Origin: Notamacropus eugenii
Lineage: Eukaryota; Chordata; Mammalia; Diprotodontia; Macropodidae
NCBI RefSeq assembly: GCF_028372415.1
Contig: NC_092879.1
Location: forward strand, 94,584,241-94,648,240
Direction of reading: 5' to 3'
DNA length: 64,000 bases
This document shows positions 40,764 through 51,799 of the stretch, piece by piece. A program made the position numbers and the translations under genes. Under the pieces are notes generated by a model. The model made no database searches. It was not told the DNA's origin and was given only the letters and a program-made list of their open reading frames with translations. The stretch's first letter is position 1. Every line of letters begins with the position of its first letter.

Positions 40764-43098
40764 CTCTCTTTTTTAAACTTATTTTTTAAATTAATTAATT
40801 AATTTTTTAAACATTCATTTCCACAAGATTGTGAGTTCCAAATTTTCTCCCCATTTCTTCCCTCCCCCCACCCCTAGGTGCCATTCACTCTGATTACCCC
40901 TTCCCCCAATCTGCCCTCTCTTCTATCACACCCCTCCCTTCTCTTATTCCCATCTCCTCTCTTTTCTTGTAGGGCAAGATAGATTTCTATACCCTATTAC
41001 CTGTATTTCTTATTTCCCATTTGCATGTAAAAACAATGTTTAACATTCATTTTTAAAATTTTGAATTCCAACTTCTCTCCCTTCCTCTCTCCCCACTCAT
41101 CCCCACTGAGAAGGCAAGCAATTCAATATAGGTTATACATGTGTAGTTAGGCAAAAGACTTCCATAAAAGTCATGTTGTGAAAGATTAACTATATTTTCC
41201 TCCATCCTATCCTGCCCCCAATTTATTCTATTTCCTCTTTTGATCTTGTCCCTCCCCTAAAGTGTTTACTTCTAAGTACTCCATCTTCCCTTTTGCCTTC
41301 CCTTCTATCATCCACTCCACTTATCCCCTTCTCCCCTAGTTTCCTGTAGTGTAAGATAGATTTTCATACCAAATTGAGTGTGTATGTTATTCCCTCCTTA
41401 AGCCAAATGTGATGAGAGTAAGCTTCACTTTTTCCTCTCTCTTCCTCCCTTTTCTTCTCCATTGAAAAAGCTTTTTTCTTGCCTCTTTTATGAGAGATAA
41501 TTTGCCCCATTCCATTTTTGCCTTTCTCCTCCCAATATATTCCCCTCTCACCCCTTAATTTTATTTTTTTACATATCATCCCTTCCTATTCAACTCACCT
41601 TGTGCCTTCTGTCTATATATGTATGTATATAATCCCTCCAACTACCCAAATACTGAGGAAAGTTTCAGGAGTTAGAGATATGATCTTTCCATGTAGGAAT
41701 GTAAACAGTTCACCTTCAGTAAGTCCCTTATGATTTCTCTTTACTGTTTACCTTTTCATGCTTCTCTTGATTCTTGTGTTTGAAAGTCAAATTTTCTATT
41801 CAGCTCTGGTATTTTCATCAAGAAGGCGTGAAAGTCCTCTATTTCATTGAATGACCATTTTCTCCCCTGAAGTATTATATTCAGTTTTGCTGGGTAGGTG
41901 ATTCTTGGTTTTAGTCCTAGTTCCTTTGACTTCTGGAATATCCTATTCCACGCCCTTCGATCCCTTAATGTGGAAGCTGCTAGATCTTGTGTTATCCTGA
42001 TTGTATTTCCACAATACTTGAATTGTTTCTTTCTAGCTGCTTGCAATATATTCTCCTTGACCTGGGAACTCTGGAATTTGGCCACAATGTTCCTAGGAGT
42101 TTCTCTTTTTGGATCTCTTTCAGGCGGTGTTCTGCCTCCTTTTCCATCTGGGCAGTTCTGCTTTTTAAGGCTTTCTTCTCCTCATTGGCTTTTTGGATCT
42201 CTTTTGACATTTGGGTCAGTCTATTTTTTAAAGTGTTATTTTCTTCAACATTTTTTGAGGTCTCCTCTTTTTTCATGATTTTCATGCATCACTCATTTTT
42301 CTTTCCAATTTTTGCTCTACTTCCCTGACTTGATTTTCAAAATCCTTTTTGAGCTCTTCCATGGCCTGAGACCAATTCATATTTTTCTTGGAGGCTTTGG
42401 ATGGAGGAGCTTTGACTTTGTTTTCTTCTGTTTGCATGCTTTGTTCTTCCTTGTCACCAAAGATTCTATAGTCTGACTCGCTCTCTGGTTTTTGCTCATT
42501 TCTCCAGCCATTTACTTGACTTTTGAGCTCTTTGTCAAGGTAGATCTCTGTTTCCAGTGGGGGTGGGGAGTGTACTGTCAGCTGCTCAATCCCCCCCCAC
42601 ACACACACACACAAAATCTGTGAGCCTGAAACAGTGGTTGCAGCTGCCCCTGCTTCTGCTGTGGCTGCAACGGGTTCCTCCACTCCCTCCCCCCTCTGCC
42701 ACCCTGGGACTGGAGCCAGACCACTCCACTCTCCTGCGCTTCTCCCACAGGCTTTTCCCACTGACCTTCCAATTTATCCTCAGCATTTTGGAGTCCTGAA
42801 GTCTGGAAACCACCACGAGTGTGAGAGATTCAGTCTCCCCAAGGCCTATTGAGGTCCCCTCTTTGCACTCACAGCCCAGGCTGGACTGCCTTCTGCTCCC
42901 ATCGTGGCATGATAGACACTTCTTAGAGACCTTCCAGGTTGTCTTGGGCTGGAGATTTGCTTCATTCTGTCATTCTCTTGGTTCTCTCCAGAATTTGTTT
43001 AGAGCCATTTTTTTACAGGTATTTGTCTGGGCTTGGGTGCAACGCTCTAGAAAGTACGTGCTGTTACTCTGCCATCTTGGCTCCACCCTCCACCCCCC
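40764..43098 (-). mobile_element. HAL1-type half-L1 element, copy 3, inserted in a SINE
   Basis: On the minus strand: YY1-type 5' end (GCCATCTTGG at 43071-43080 on the plus strand), 5' untranslated region with a CA tract (42599-42613), a variant ORF1 with a large internal deletion, then the polypurine tail. It is flanked by AGTCTCT at 40757-40763 and 43099-43105, a short duplication. The ORF1 N-terminus differs from copy 2, so it belongs to another subfamily. Again no ORF2. Confidence 0.9.
41756..42520 (-). pseudogene. LINE-1-type ORF1 pseudogene of HAL1 copy 3, RNA-recognition part deleted
   Basis: The N-terminal part has NGWRNEQKPESESDYRIFGD and then MEELKKDFENQVREVEQKLE (coiled coil), ending at a stop near 42282. 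The coil resumes in another frame (NVEENNTLKNRLTQMSKEIQ). At 42134/42135 the text jumps: relative to copy 2 about 313 nt (36680-36992 there) are absent, covering the end of the coil and the RNA-recognition domain. The C-terminal domain (SQVKENILQAARKKQ, PRITYPAKLNI) follows in a different frame. It is non-functional. Confidence 0.88.
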
Positions 43099-43105
43099 AG
43101 TCTCT

Positions 43106-43235
43106 TAGCCCTGTTTGCTTCAGTTTCTTCACCTATAAAATGAGCTGGAGATGGTCATGGCAAACCACTTCAGTATCTTTGCTGAGAATACCCCAAATGG
43201 GGTCACAGAGAGTCAGACAGGACTGAAAAGTGGCC
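43106..43235 (+). mobile_element. tRNA-RTE SINE, 3' half
   Basis: TAGCCCTGTTTGCTTCAGTT, AAAATGAGCTGGAGATGGTC, CCCAAATGGGGTCACAGAGA and GTCAGACAGGACTGAAAAG complete the SINE begun at 40661. Confidence 0.9.
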
Positions 43236-43597
43236 TCTAAGGGACCAAAATGCTGCACAAAGCACAACACTGTGCTATTTATCATTTTCCCAACAGTACT
43301 TCAGCCAGATTCCAGAACTGAGAATATGACAGAATGTTTTCCACATATTATGGTGTTAGAACCATCCTGTGACTTCCTCATTCTAAGTTCATCTCTACCC
43401 TCTACCCTCACAGCCCCCTGAGCAGCTGGGAACATTGAGGGATAGTTGGCAGAATCAGATGGGGAAAACCTTCATTTCTTCTAACTCTTCTTCAGATCCC
43501 TAGGTTCTGACCTCTGAGGGCTGGGAAAGCATCTTTCTATCTGGGGGATGGCAGGATATGGTTTTTATTCAACTCAGTTATAATATTCATTTGGCTA
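43236..43597. other. unassigned noncoding DNA
   Basis: Nothing recognised. Confidence 0.5.
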
Positions 43598-43700
43598 ACT
43601 ATCATGTCACTTTCTATTTCTTAACCTCTGTTTCCTCATCTGTAAAATCAGGATAATACAGGTTGTTGTGAGGCTGAAATCTGATCATGTATCTGGAGCA
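43598..43700 (+). mobile_element. MIR fragment
   Basis: TTTCTTAACCTCTGTTTCCT, CATCTGTAAAATCAGGATAA and GGTTGTTGTGAGGCTGAAAT. Confidence 0.8.
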
Positions 43701-43760
43701 AGACTTAGGGATGACCACTCTCACTTGTAACTTACGTATGGGTTATTATGCTAGTGGACA

Positions 43761-43800
43761 CCCCTCAGAACCCCCACCCCTCAGAACCCCCACCCCTCAG
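43761..43800. repeat. 16-bp tandem repeat, 2.5 copies
   Basis: The unit CCCCTCAGAACCCCCA starts at 43761 and 43777, with a partial copy at 43793. All are identical, so it is probably recent slippage. Confidence 0.93.
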
Positions 43801-44430
43801 CCTACTGCTTGACTTTACTAATTCTCACCTCTCTCATTCATCAGTTAGCTGAGTCAACAACTCCAGTTTGTAAAATAAACACAAGAAACTAATTTTCCCA
43901 TAACTTTTCTCTGTCTTTCCTTTTTTTCTGAAATGCTAGTCTGATAGGCTTAAATAAACATGAGTGCTGATTTCTCTACAATTTATTCCCAGTATAACAA
44001 ACAATAAAAAGGCCCTGAAGTATTTCAACAGTGCATCACGCTAAGAAACAAGAAATGCTGATTTCTCTAATCTAGAAACAGAGTCCTATCATTCAGGTCT
44101 TTCAGAATGGCCATCAAAGGCTCTCAAAAAACTTATCTTCAAGATATCTCCTCTGCAGCATATCCACAAGATAAAGAGTTTGCAGAAATGCAGTTTCAGT
44201 CTTTTTTACCTTCAGCCTTTCTTCATCCATCACAGTGAACCATGTCTAGTCAGGACAGTTAACAGTCTCCCAATCACAGCTAAACTGCCACTAGTACAAA
44301 TTTCACGTCCTTATTGAAGATAGAGTATTCAGTCTCTTTGAAAAGGCCTACTGAAGCTGGAATCATATCTCTCCTCAGCCAAAAGTTGTCCGATCCCTAA
44401 AGTGTTCAGCTGAAGTACATTCAGTCTACA
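43801..44430. other. unassigned noncoding DNA
   Basis: No gene or repeat family named. Confidence 0.5.
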
Positions 44431-44715
44431 CTAGTACTATATATAATTATGTGTATCGCAATGTAAAGCACCACTTGACAGACTAAATGTAAATAAATAT
44501 AGACAGAACATAATATCCACATGTAGTACAACATTATATGCAAGAAAAAATAATGCAATATCAGCAAATCATAAAGACACATAAAGCATACATGATACGA
44601 AATAAACATGAAATAGATCTTAAAGCATAATACAATAATGAACCATTGTGCAAAGTAACATGAAATTCCTATTAAGTGCATAAGACCATAGAATACAATT
44701 ATAAAACAACATTTG
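44431..44715. repeat. A-rich ACATA/ATAAAG-textured island, copy A
   Basis: Low-G sequence full of ACATA, ATACA and CATAAAG words, e.g. AGACACATAAAGCATACATG. It resembles the island at 47790-48300 in texture. Read on the minus strand it gives a hydrophobic, Cys/Tyr-rich open stretch of 101 codons that is a by-product of composition. Confidence 0.5.
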
Positions 44716-47429
44716 CTGTCATTCAACAGCGATTTCTACTTCTCCCCAAATACCATAATTTGGCCTCATTTTAGGATGGACCTTGATCTTTTGACATCTG
44801 TATCTGGGTTGTTGGCTTCCGTAGGCTCACTACCAATATTTTGAAGCTTTCTATATTATCTCTTTATCCTGGAGGCTGCTACAGAGATGGTGTTAAGACA
44901 GAAAAACTACCATCCCCTTTGTCTGAAATGGGGAAGCCTCAGACCCAGACAAATCGATGGGGATTTTTTTTATCCAGTGTCTTCTGTACTCAAGGCTAAC
45001 TGGAAAACAGGCCTTGACATTCTCGTGCTATTTCAGTGAAGAGTTTTGTTTTGAGTATCTTTTAACAGTTCTTTCATGTCAAGGTGATAGATGATTTCCA
45101 TCTCTAGCTGTCTCCTTATATCTACAATATGAATACCTTGATTTCTTTGTAAACATGCATGTGTTCTACCTCAGTCTCGTTTCTTCAAATCTTTTTTCAG
45201 AGGGTTAAACATTCCTGTAATGGTCTTGGTCTTATAATCATAATTGGTCCTGAAGAACAAGACCTCTCTCTGGTTTTCTACCCATTAACTCAATACTTTT
45301 TAAACATGTTGGCCTTCATTTTTTCAAATAGTTATAACATAAAACTTGCATTTAGCAAACCAGTCACACTAATCATGAAAGAGGCAGCATGTACAGTCCT
45401 CAACAACAAAATCAGTAGTTTTATGTTCCAAGTGTGAGCATCAGGACAGCAAGAAGAATTTGGATTGAATGGAGGTAAGCCCCTGTTTCCAGGAGCTTCC
45501 CATTAGAGACTCTGAAAAATGGCCATCTTTAAGGGAATCTTGTGGGATCACTGGTTGGCTCTGGATAGAGGCTGGGCAAATTTCACATAGGATTCTGCTG
45601 ACCAAGGCCAGACAACAGAGCTAAAAAGCAAGAGAGACTCTGCTTTATCCTAGCTTTCTCTATCAAACATTCTATAAATTTCCTTGGAAACATGTGGTCA
45701 GTGTCACCAATGCTGCAGGTAAGGTCACCCATACCTTCTGGTGATACCCTTGTTTGGCTCTTGTGGGCTACTCCCTGCTGGTCTCCCATGGCATGTGATC
45801 TCAGTTAAACACTGGTCCCTGCCAGTCACCACGTTGCTCTGCTGGTCCCAGTGATTGCCTTCCGATTTCAGTCTGAGCAAACATAAAAGGTAAGCCCAGA
45901 GAGCAAGATCATTATCTCCTCCTCCCACCCCAACCTGCCAGCTTATATGTGCCTTATAGCTTCCTAGGCTTTCAGATGAAGCAGGTACCCCTGTTAAGAG
46001 GCAGGAAAATGCACTATGTGGACCCTAAAAGCTGGTGAGTTTGTCCTGAGCAGTTCCATCATAAAATTCTTAAGTTTTGTAGAGAGACGATATTATGGAG
46101 TCATCCATTAAGGCCAATAGGCCCCAGTTTCTCAAGTACTGCTCTGTATGAAGCTTTTAGCCATAAACACCAGCTGCAAAGCAGGCAAGTCACTATGGGG
46201 AAAGAAAGGCCAAACCAGTTGTTCTGCTATGACCTCTTATTCCCCTCCATGCCTGAGGGCCTGAGTAGAGAGGGCCCAAAGACATTTCAGGATATTCATG
46301 CCTTCATTTCTCACTAACCTTGATCCCTTGGCTAAGAAAAAAGTCGACCAAGGGGATTTCTTCTAGAAGAGTACTGTGGGATTTTAAGAGATGAAGGCAT
46401 AAAGTCCAGATGGTGCCTCTAGGGGGAAAAGTAACGAATGCTCTGTTCACTTAGGTCTTCCCCAGCTGTCCTACCTCTGGGGCCAGCAATCTGGTTGTCT
46501 AGGCTGCCCACCCCTGACAAGTGGCAGGAAATGAGTGAGGGGCAGAGTATGGGCTAACCATTTTTGTTCTCAAGCCAAATGAGATGAACTTCTCAGAACG
46601 TGACCAGATGAGATGGCAGAGATCAACATGGTTCACTTGGAATGTGGCCAGAGAGACAGAGGAAAGAAGTCATCCAGTGGACACCTTCCTATTTTAACTA
46701 ATCATTCTTCCTAAGATTAGTTGTTTCTAGTTGCCAAAAGATGGCAAGTGAGGAAAGCATTGGGTGCCCCGTTCTAGTTCAAACTCAATTGAGCTGAGGA
46801 CGTTAGAAATGTTAGGCAGAGTCAGTAACAGGTTCCTGTGTTGAGGACCTGCAAGAAGTATCTTTAAAGAGATAAACCTCACTATTGTCTGCTCCTATGG
46901 CTTCCTGCTCCATGCATTTTGTGGTAAGCAGCCATGGACAGTCCTTTAGAACAACTGAAAAAGAAACGGGATTCCCAAGGGCTTGATCTGAGTAGCGCAG
47001 GGCCTCCAAGTGGTTCTTTGCCTCTGGGTGAAGCACCTGGCAAAGTTACCATGTGACCTCAGTTGGCCAGTCTCTAGAGATCTGTTGTCCCTCCTTCTTT
47101 CTACTTGGTAACCAAGGGGAAATTAAAAAAAAATTCCGAGTGTTTTTTCCTCAAGGTAAGCCATCACACTAGAATGCCCAGGCAATAGCTGTGCAGCCCT
47201 AAGCCTCTAATTGAAATGATGATATCTCATGAAATCATAAAGCTCTGCACCCAACCTAAACCGTGAGAGTAATAGCATTCTTTCCTCCCTACTCCCAAGA
47301 ACTAAAATTTGGGCTCAGAGACTTCTCACAAGTCTTCAAGCTTTTGACTTACAAGCCTTTAGCTCCCTGTCGATGAGTCTTCTTGAAGTCCCTGGAGATG
47401 GGTATCTAGGATCCTACCAGCCTTTGAAG
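44716..47429. other. unassigned DNA (~2.7 kb), possibly ancient interspersed element
   Basis: No family recognised and no frame above 92 codons. Weak likeness to the 150-bp repeat of 52-53 kb near 45550-45600 (GGATAGAGGCTGGGCAAATT). A degraded retrovirus-like element was considered, but no gag, pol or LTR landmark was found. Confidence 0.4.
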
Positions 47430-47700
47430 AATTTCTCCAGTCTCCATAAATCTGACAGATAAACTATCCTTTGCTCCCCTAATTTGTTTATAGTATCAGC
47501 CTTTATACCTAGATTTTGTACCCATTTGGACTTTATTCTTGTGTACGGGGTCAGGCATTGGTCTATGCCCACTTCCCACCACTCTATTATCCAGTTTTCC
47601 CAGACATTTTTGTCAAACAGTGAGTTCTTTTCCTAGAAGCTGGGGGAAGCTGAAATCTTTTGCTTCAAATCGTGTTTTTTTACATACAAGTGTGGCCAGC
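47430..47700 (-). mobile_element. L1 ORF2 fragment, antisense
   Basis: CTCCATAAATCTGACAGATA, TGTACCCATTTGGACTTTAT, TCAGGCATTGGTCTATGCCC and TTTTGTCAAACAGTGAGTTC match antisense L1 ORF2. It is followed by a run of 17 A at 47702-47718. Confidence 0.88.
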
Positions 47701-47701
47701 C

Positions 47702-47718
47702 AAAAAAAAAAAAAAAAA
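47702..47718. repeat. A17 homopolymer
   Basis: A pure run of 17 A. It adjoins an antisense L1 piece, so it is not that piece's own tail. Confidence 0.95.
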
Positions 47719-47789
47719 CCAAAACTAACTTACCCAGATTTGAGCAGTTCTACATTTTCCCCACAGTGAAGCTCCTAAAAAATTCTATG

Positions 47790-48300
47790 TTATAACATAA
47801 TGTCTATAGATAGCGTATGGAAATTAGCGTACAATACAGTTCTCAACAACCTACCTACATAGCAAGATGCACATGAAGATACCTAATCCCGGTTTTCACA
47901 TTAGAAATTAACACAGTTAGCCACAGTAGATAGGATAGACATAATACACAGGATGTAATTATAGTGTATATGACAGTATTGTTTATCCATAATCAGGAAT
48001 AGAAGTCTCATGCAATATATAACATATATTGACATATAACACATGTAAGAGTTACCTACAGCAACCAAGTACATAGATCACATGAAGAAACCCAGCATAC
48101 ACACATAAAGCAAAAAACATGCATAGCACTGCAACCCCAGCATAAATATATGTGTGTGTGTGATACAGAAGTAGGAGGACATTACACAGTGAAACATGTC
48201 ATATACAACAAATGTTGCAATTACATACAAAACACATGTGATGTGTACTCTAGCAATATGCATTGTTTGATTTCATAATTAACCATGTATATTTTTGCTG
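47790..48300. repeat. A-rich ACATA/ATAAAG-textured island, copy B
   Basis: About 500 bp with words as in 44431-44715 (ACACATAAAGCAAAAAACAT; ATGACAGTATTGTTTATCC), including an internal TGTGTGTGTG at 48152-48162. Family unknown. Confidence 0.5.
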
Positions 48301-48789
48301 ACACATCATAAGTTATATTTATGACTGGGTAAATAGGTTTGGCCTTCCTACTGAGCTTATAGATGGCCCCATGTGACTGTCAGCAACCACAGATATACCA
48401 GCTGATGATGCCAGTACTGGACTTGGAGGTGGCCAAGGTTGACTAGAACAATATATGTGTACTTTATTCCTAAGGGGCCAACACAATAGGAGTATTAGCT
48501 TATAAAGGTGCTGTCTTTGGATTCAGTCTATTCATTCTAGCTGAAAAGAGGGCCCCCTGGAGCTGTGATGGCCTCAGCTGACTTACCTGACTCACAGTTC
48601 CATACCAAACTAGTTTTTCCCTCATCTGAATGATCATCCTCTATTTAACTCTGACAGTCTCACTGCAACTGGTGAGGGGGCTCTTCTCAGAGTCCATTTG
48701 GCTGACCCTCTATTGCTTGTTTTCTTTTGCTCATCAGGGAGTGCCACCAACTTCCCAATAGGCAACAGGTGGTTGTAATACATTCTTTG
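48301..48789. other. unassigned noncoding DNA
   Basis: Nothing recognised. Confidence 0.5.
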
Positions 48790-50256
48790 AAAGGCTTCAA
48801 CCATTCTCTAGGGCTAGCTATTTTATAGATTGGCAAGTTACCCAGACTTTCAGTTACTTAGAATGTGATGGTTTTCTTTATCCAATCTGTCACTCTTTCA
48901 TTTTATTGGTTTGTTTAATCCATTCACATTTAAATTTATAAGAGTAGTTTAAATGTCCCTTTATCTGTCTCTAATAGTAGGGTTTTTTCAAGTTATCATT
49001 TTTTTTCTCTTCTGCTGTAAACACAGTACTATTTTCTTTCACTTACTTTACCTTAATCTTTTATATAACCACATATATACACATACATACATATATACAA
49101 GTGACTACATAGATATAAATATATAACCTATCTATTTATATGCCTTCTCTTTCCATCACCCCAATCCCCTCTGCTCATTTTTTACCTCTTTCCCTTTGCA
49201 GTTTTGTATATTTGTTCCTTTTCTACTTTTTATCTGGTTATAAATATTATATTTTATCTGATTCCTCCTTCCTTTCTTCCTCTTCAACTAATCCTGTTCA
49301 TTAGTCTTTCAAATTTCATTTTTGCACCTCTTTCCAGAAATAGTTTTGTTATCTGTCCTCTGTCTACTCTAGACCTTCATTCTCTGACTCACAATTCCTA
49401 TAATTATTTAGTCTCTATTCTTGATATTTCTCATGCAGTCAAAACTAGGTCTTCATTCTAGGCTCTCCCTTCTGAGCAGATTCTGCCACTGCTTCGAAGA
49501 GCCTGCCCCATGGATTTCCCTTTTTTTGTTATGTGTCTTGCCCAGAACAGTGCCAACTTTGCAGGTGTCAGAAAGGACACTGCCCCAAGGTAGCCTACCC
49601 CACTCCAACCCATCAATGATCTATACCCTCTCTTGTTGATAATTTTGTTTTCACCTTGTGTCTCAAAATCTTTTCCCCTCCCCCAAGTGCCAGTTACCTG
49701 CTGGACAAGTGGATTACACTAAATCCCCCAGACCACAGGCAGCACAAGGTCCCCATCTCTCTTTACATGATATCTCCTTTTACCCATAGAAGCATTCATT
49801 AGTGAAACCCCCTCCCACCACCAAAACAAGTCTTCTTTTCTTTTTCTTTCTTTTTCAGTCCTTCCCCTCTATACTCCTTACCCACTCCATTATAAGTTCT
49901 TCCCTTACTGAGATCACAGGGGTCATCTTCCCCTCCTTGATTGTCTGCATTTTAACCCTTTTCCACTGTGCCCCACTTCCAGAATAATGCCAGTTCTTGA
50001 AGGTGTCAGAAAGGACATTGCTCCATGGTAGCACCCTGCCCCCAACCATGTCCCTGATTCTGCAGCCCATCAATGATCTCTACCCTCCCTTGTTGACAAA
50101 TGTTTCGGCGTTAGTCTCAAAATCTCTTCTTCCAACAGTTTGCTGGTGTTTATACTTCAGAAATGTACAACAGAGGTCAGAAGCACATTCCTTTGAACAC
50201 AACAAGCATTAATCTCACATTGCTTATAGACACCTGCTGCCATCTTAGACCGGAAA
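48790..50256 (-). mobile_element. L1 5' part, antisense: ORF2 N-terminal side joined to a 5' untranslated region with duplicated segment
   Basis: 48790-49060 (TAATCCATTCACATTTAAAT; CTTTCACTTACTTTACCTTA) matches antisense ORF2, as at 62870-62950. CT-rich text follows to a YY1-like GCCATCTTAG at 50239-50248, the expected L1 5' end. Two related blocks of about 120 bp, 49561-49675 and 50001-50125, share GGTGTCAGAAAGGACA, CATCAATGATCT and GTCTCAAAATCT at an offset of 438-457 bp. No ORF1 is recognised between, so it may be deleted. Confidence 0.7.
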
Positions 50257-51799
50257 ACTCTGTTTTGTACCGCCTCTAGGGTTCTTGACCTAAGTATCCA
50301 AAGTAATAATGTAGTATTTTCATGGAACAGAATTCAATGCCTTGGGTAACACCAACTGATTCCTGATGATATGTGTGAGATCAATTAGAATCTAGTATAG
50401 AATTTTATTGACTACCTCCATCTCTTGCTAGTGAGTCAATAGTAGGGGGTGCCTTAGGAAGAATGAAGCTTGCATCCCCCAGGGTCCCTCCCTTGCTTTC
50501 TAACTTATACCACTTCCCACAATCCTTTACCATTTGATTTCTTCTACGGTCAGTCATTCAAAGACAACTGAGATAAAGATAATTCACTCAAAGTAACAAA
50601 GCTCATAAACACTGATGGCACATTCTGGTAGACTCAAGCACTTTGATATTCTGGAATGTTACATGCAAGGTAGGTAAGGTATCAAGTGTTGCACCTTTGA
50701 GAAGCTAGCTGATTGGCTTTGAGTCATGAGAAGTTGGTCAGCCTCCACTCTTCATCCTGATCCCAAAGCAGCCCCCTTTACAGACAATGGGTTATCAGAC
50801 GTCCTCTCTTTAATGAGGAATTGACTCCATTCAGTATCTCATTATCCTCAGCAAATGGTTGAGTGACTAGTCTCTATAGGGATGCTGGAATGTTCCAGTG
50901 GTACATTCCAGAAAATTTACATAACATATTAATTGATTGGCCTTTGCCTTGCTCAGAGTATTTCTCATTTCCCTAAAATGGCTCCCAGATAGCTTTGTCC
51001 CTTTCTGTACTAGGCAGACTAGAAATTGGGAGTATACCAAGGGAATGAAAATAATTTTGCACCAGAATTCAAAGTTATGAATATTCATAGTACTAATTTT
51101 GTCTTAAAATAGTATATCAATATGGTATAACAACTGGTCTGACAAATGAAGAAAAAAATTGGAAAACATGCTTTGCAAACAGAATAAAAAAGCTCTGTAA
51201 TTGGTTTCTACTGGATCCCAGCAACACAGTAGAGTACAAGGCACCCAAACTGAAGACACTAGCCAAGAAGTCACATTGTAAGAGCCCAAACTTTCCCTTT
51301 CCCTCTTGGGCTCATCCTGAGAAGACAGGCCATAATACAGAACAGACTACAACCCAAGTCCAGTTTTCCATTAAGGGTCACATCCTGGTAACCTATGAGT
51401 CACAAATGGATTTTGTCCCAGAACATTCTGCCTGAACTGTGCCTGGCAAGCAAAAAAACCCAAACAAAGAAGATTCTGCTCATTCTCTAAACAAAGCTCT
51501 CCAGATTTCCTAGAAAGCCCTCTTCCTGATACAAAAGGGAACCTTCACCATTAGTTCCCCATCTGGAAGGCCCTCCCTATTCTTATAACTTAAAGGAGCA
51601 CAAGTTTTGTTCTCCCGACAAGTGCCCAAAACCTGCTCTCCTAACCAGACTCGCAGAAGGAAGCAGGAGACTCATTTTGTCATATACCCATTATGTCCCA
51701 TAGAGAGATGCCCAGTGTTAACATAACCCAAGAGATTCTTTATCATTTCTACCTACCAAACAGAAAGTCCCCAATAAAAGAGATTGATTTTCATTCTTT
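50257..51799. other. unassigned noncoding DNA
   Basis: No repeat or exon named. It includes a perfect 9-bp inverted repeat CTGGAATGT/ACATTCCAG at 50885-50893 and 50903-50911. Confidence 0.45.

Noticed and set aside
42557..42816. Minus-strand frames in the 5' part of HAL1 copy 3 as a separate protein
   Set aside because: They run through the CA tract and GC-rich untranslated region and do not match ORF1.
44421..44726. A hydrophobic 101-codon minus-strand frame as a membrane protein
   Set aside because: It follows from the A-rich (T-rich on the minus strand) composition of the island; a similar Cys/Tyr-rich frame appears in the second island.
46400..46425. CTCF-like GCCTCTAGGGGG
   Set aside because: Only a partial core match in unclassified DNA; not supportable without binding data.
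51104..51289. Minus-strand 61-codon membrane-like frame
   Set aside because: Short, hydrophobic by composition, no start context or neighbours to support it.
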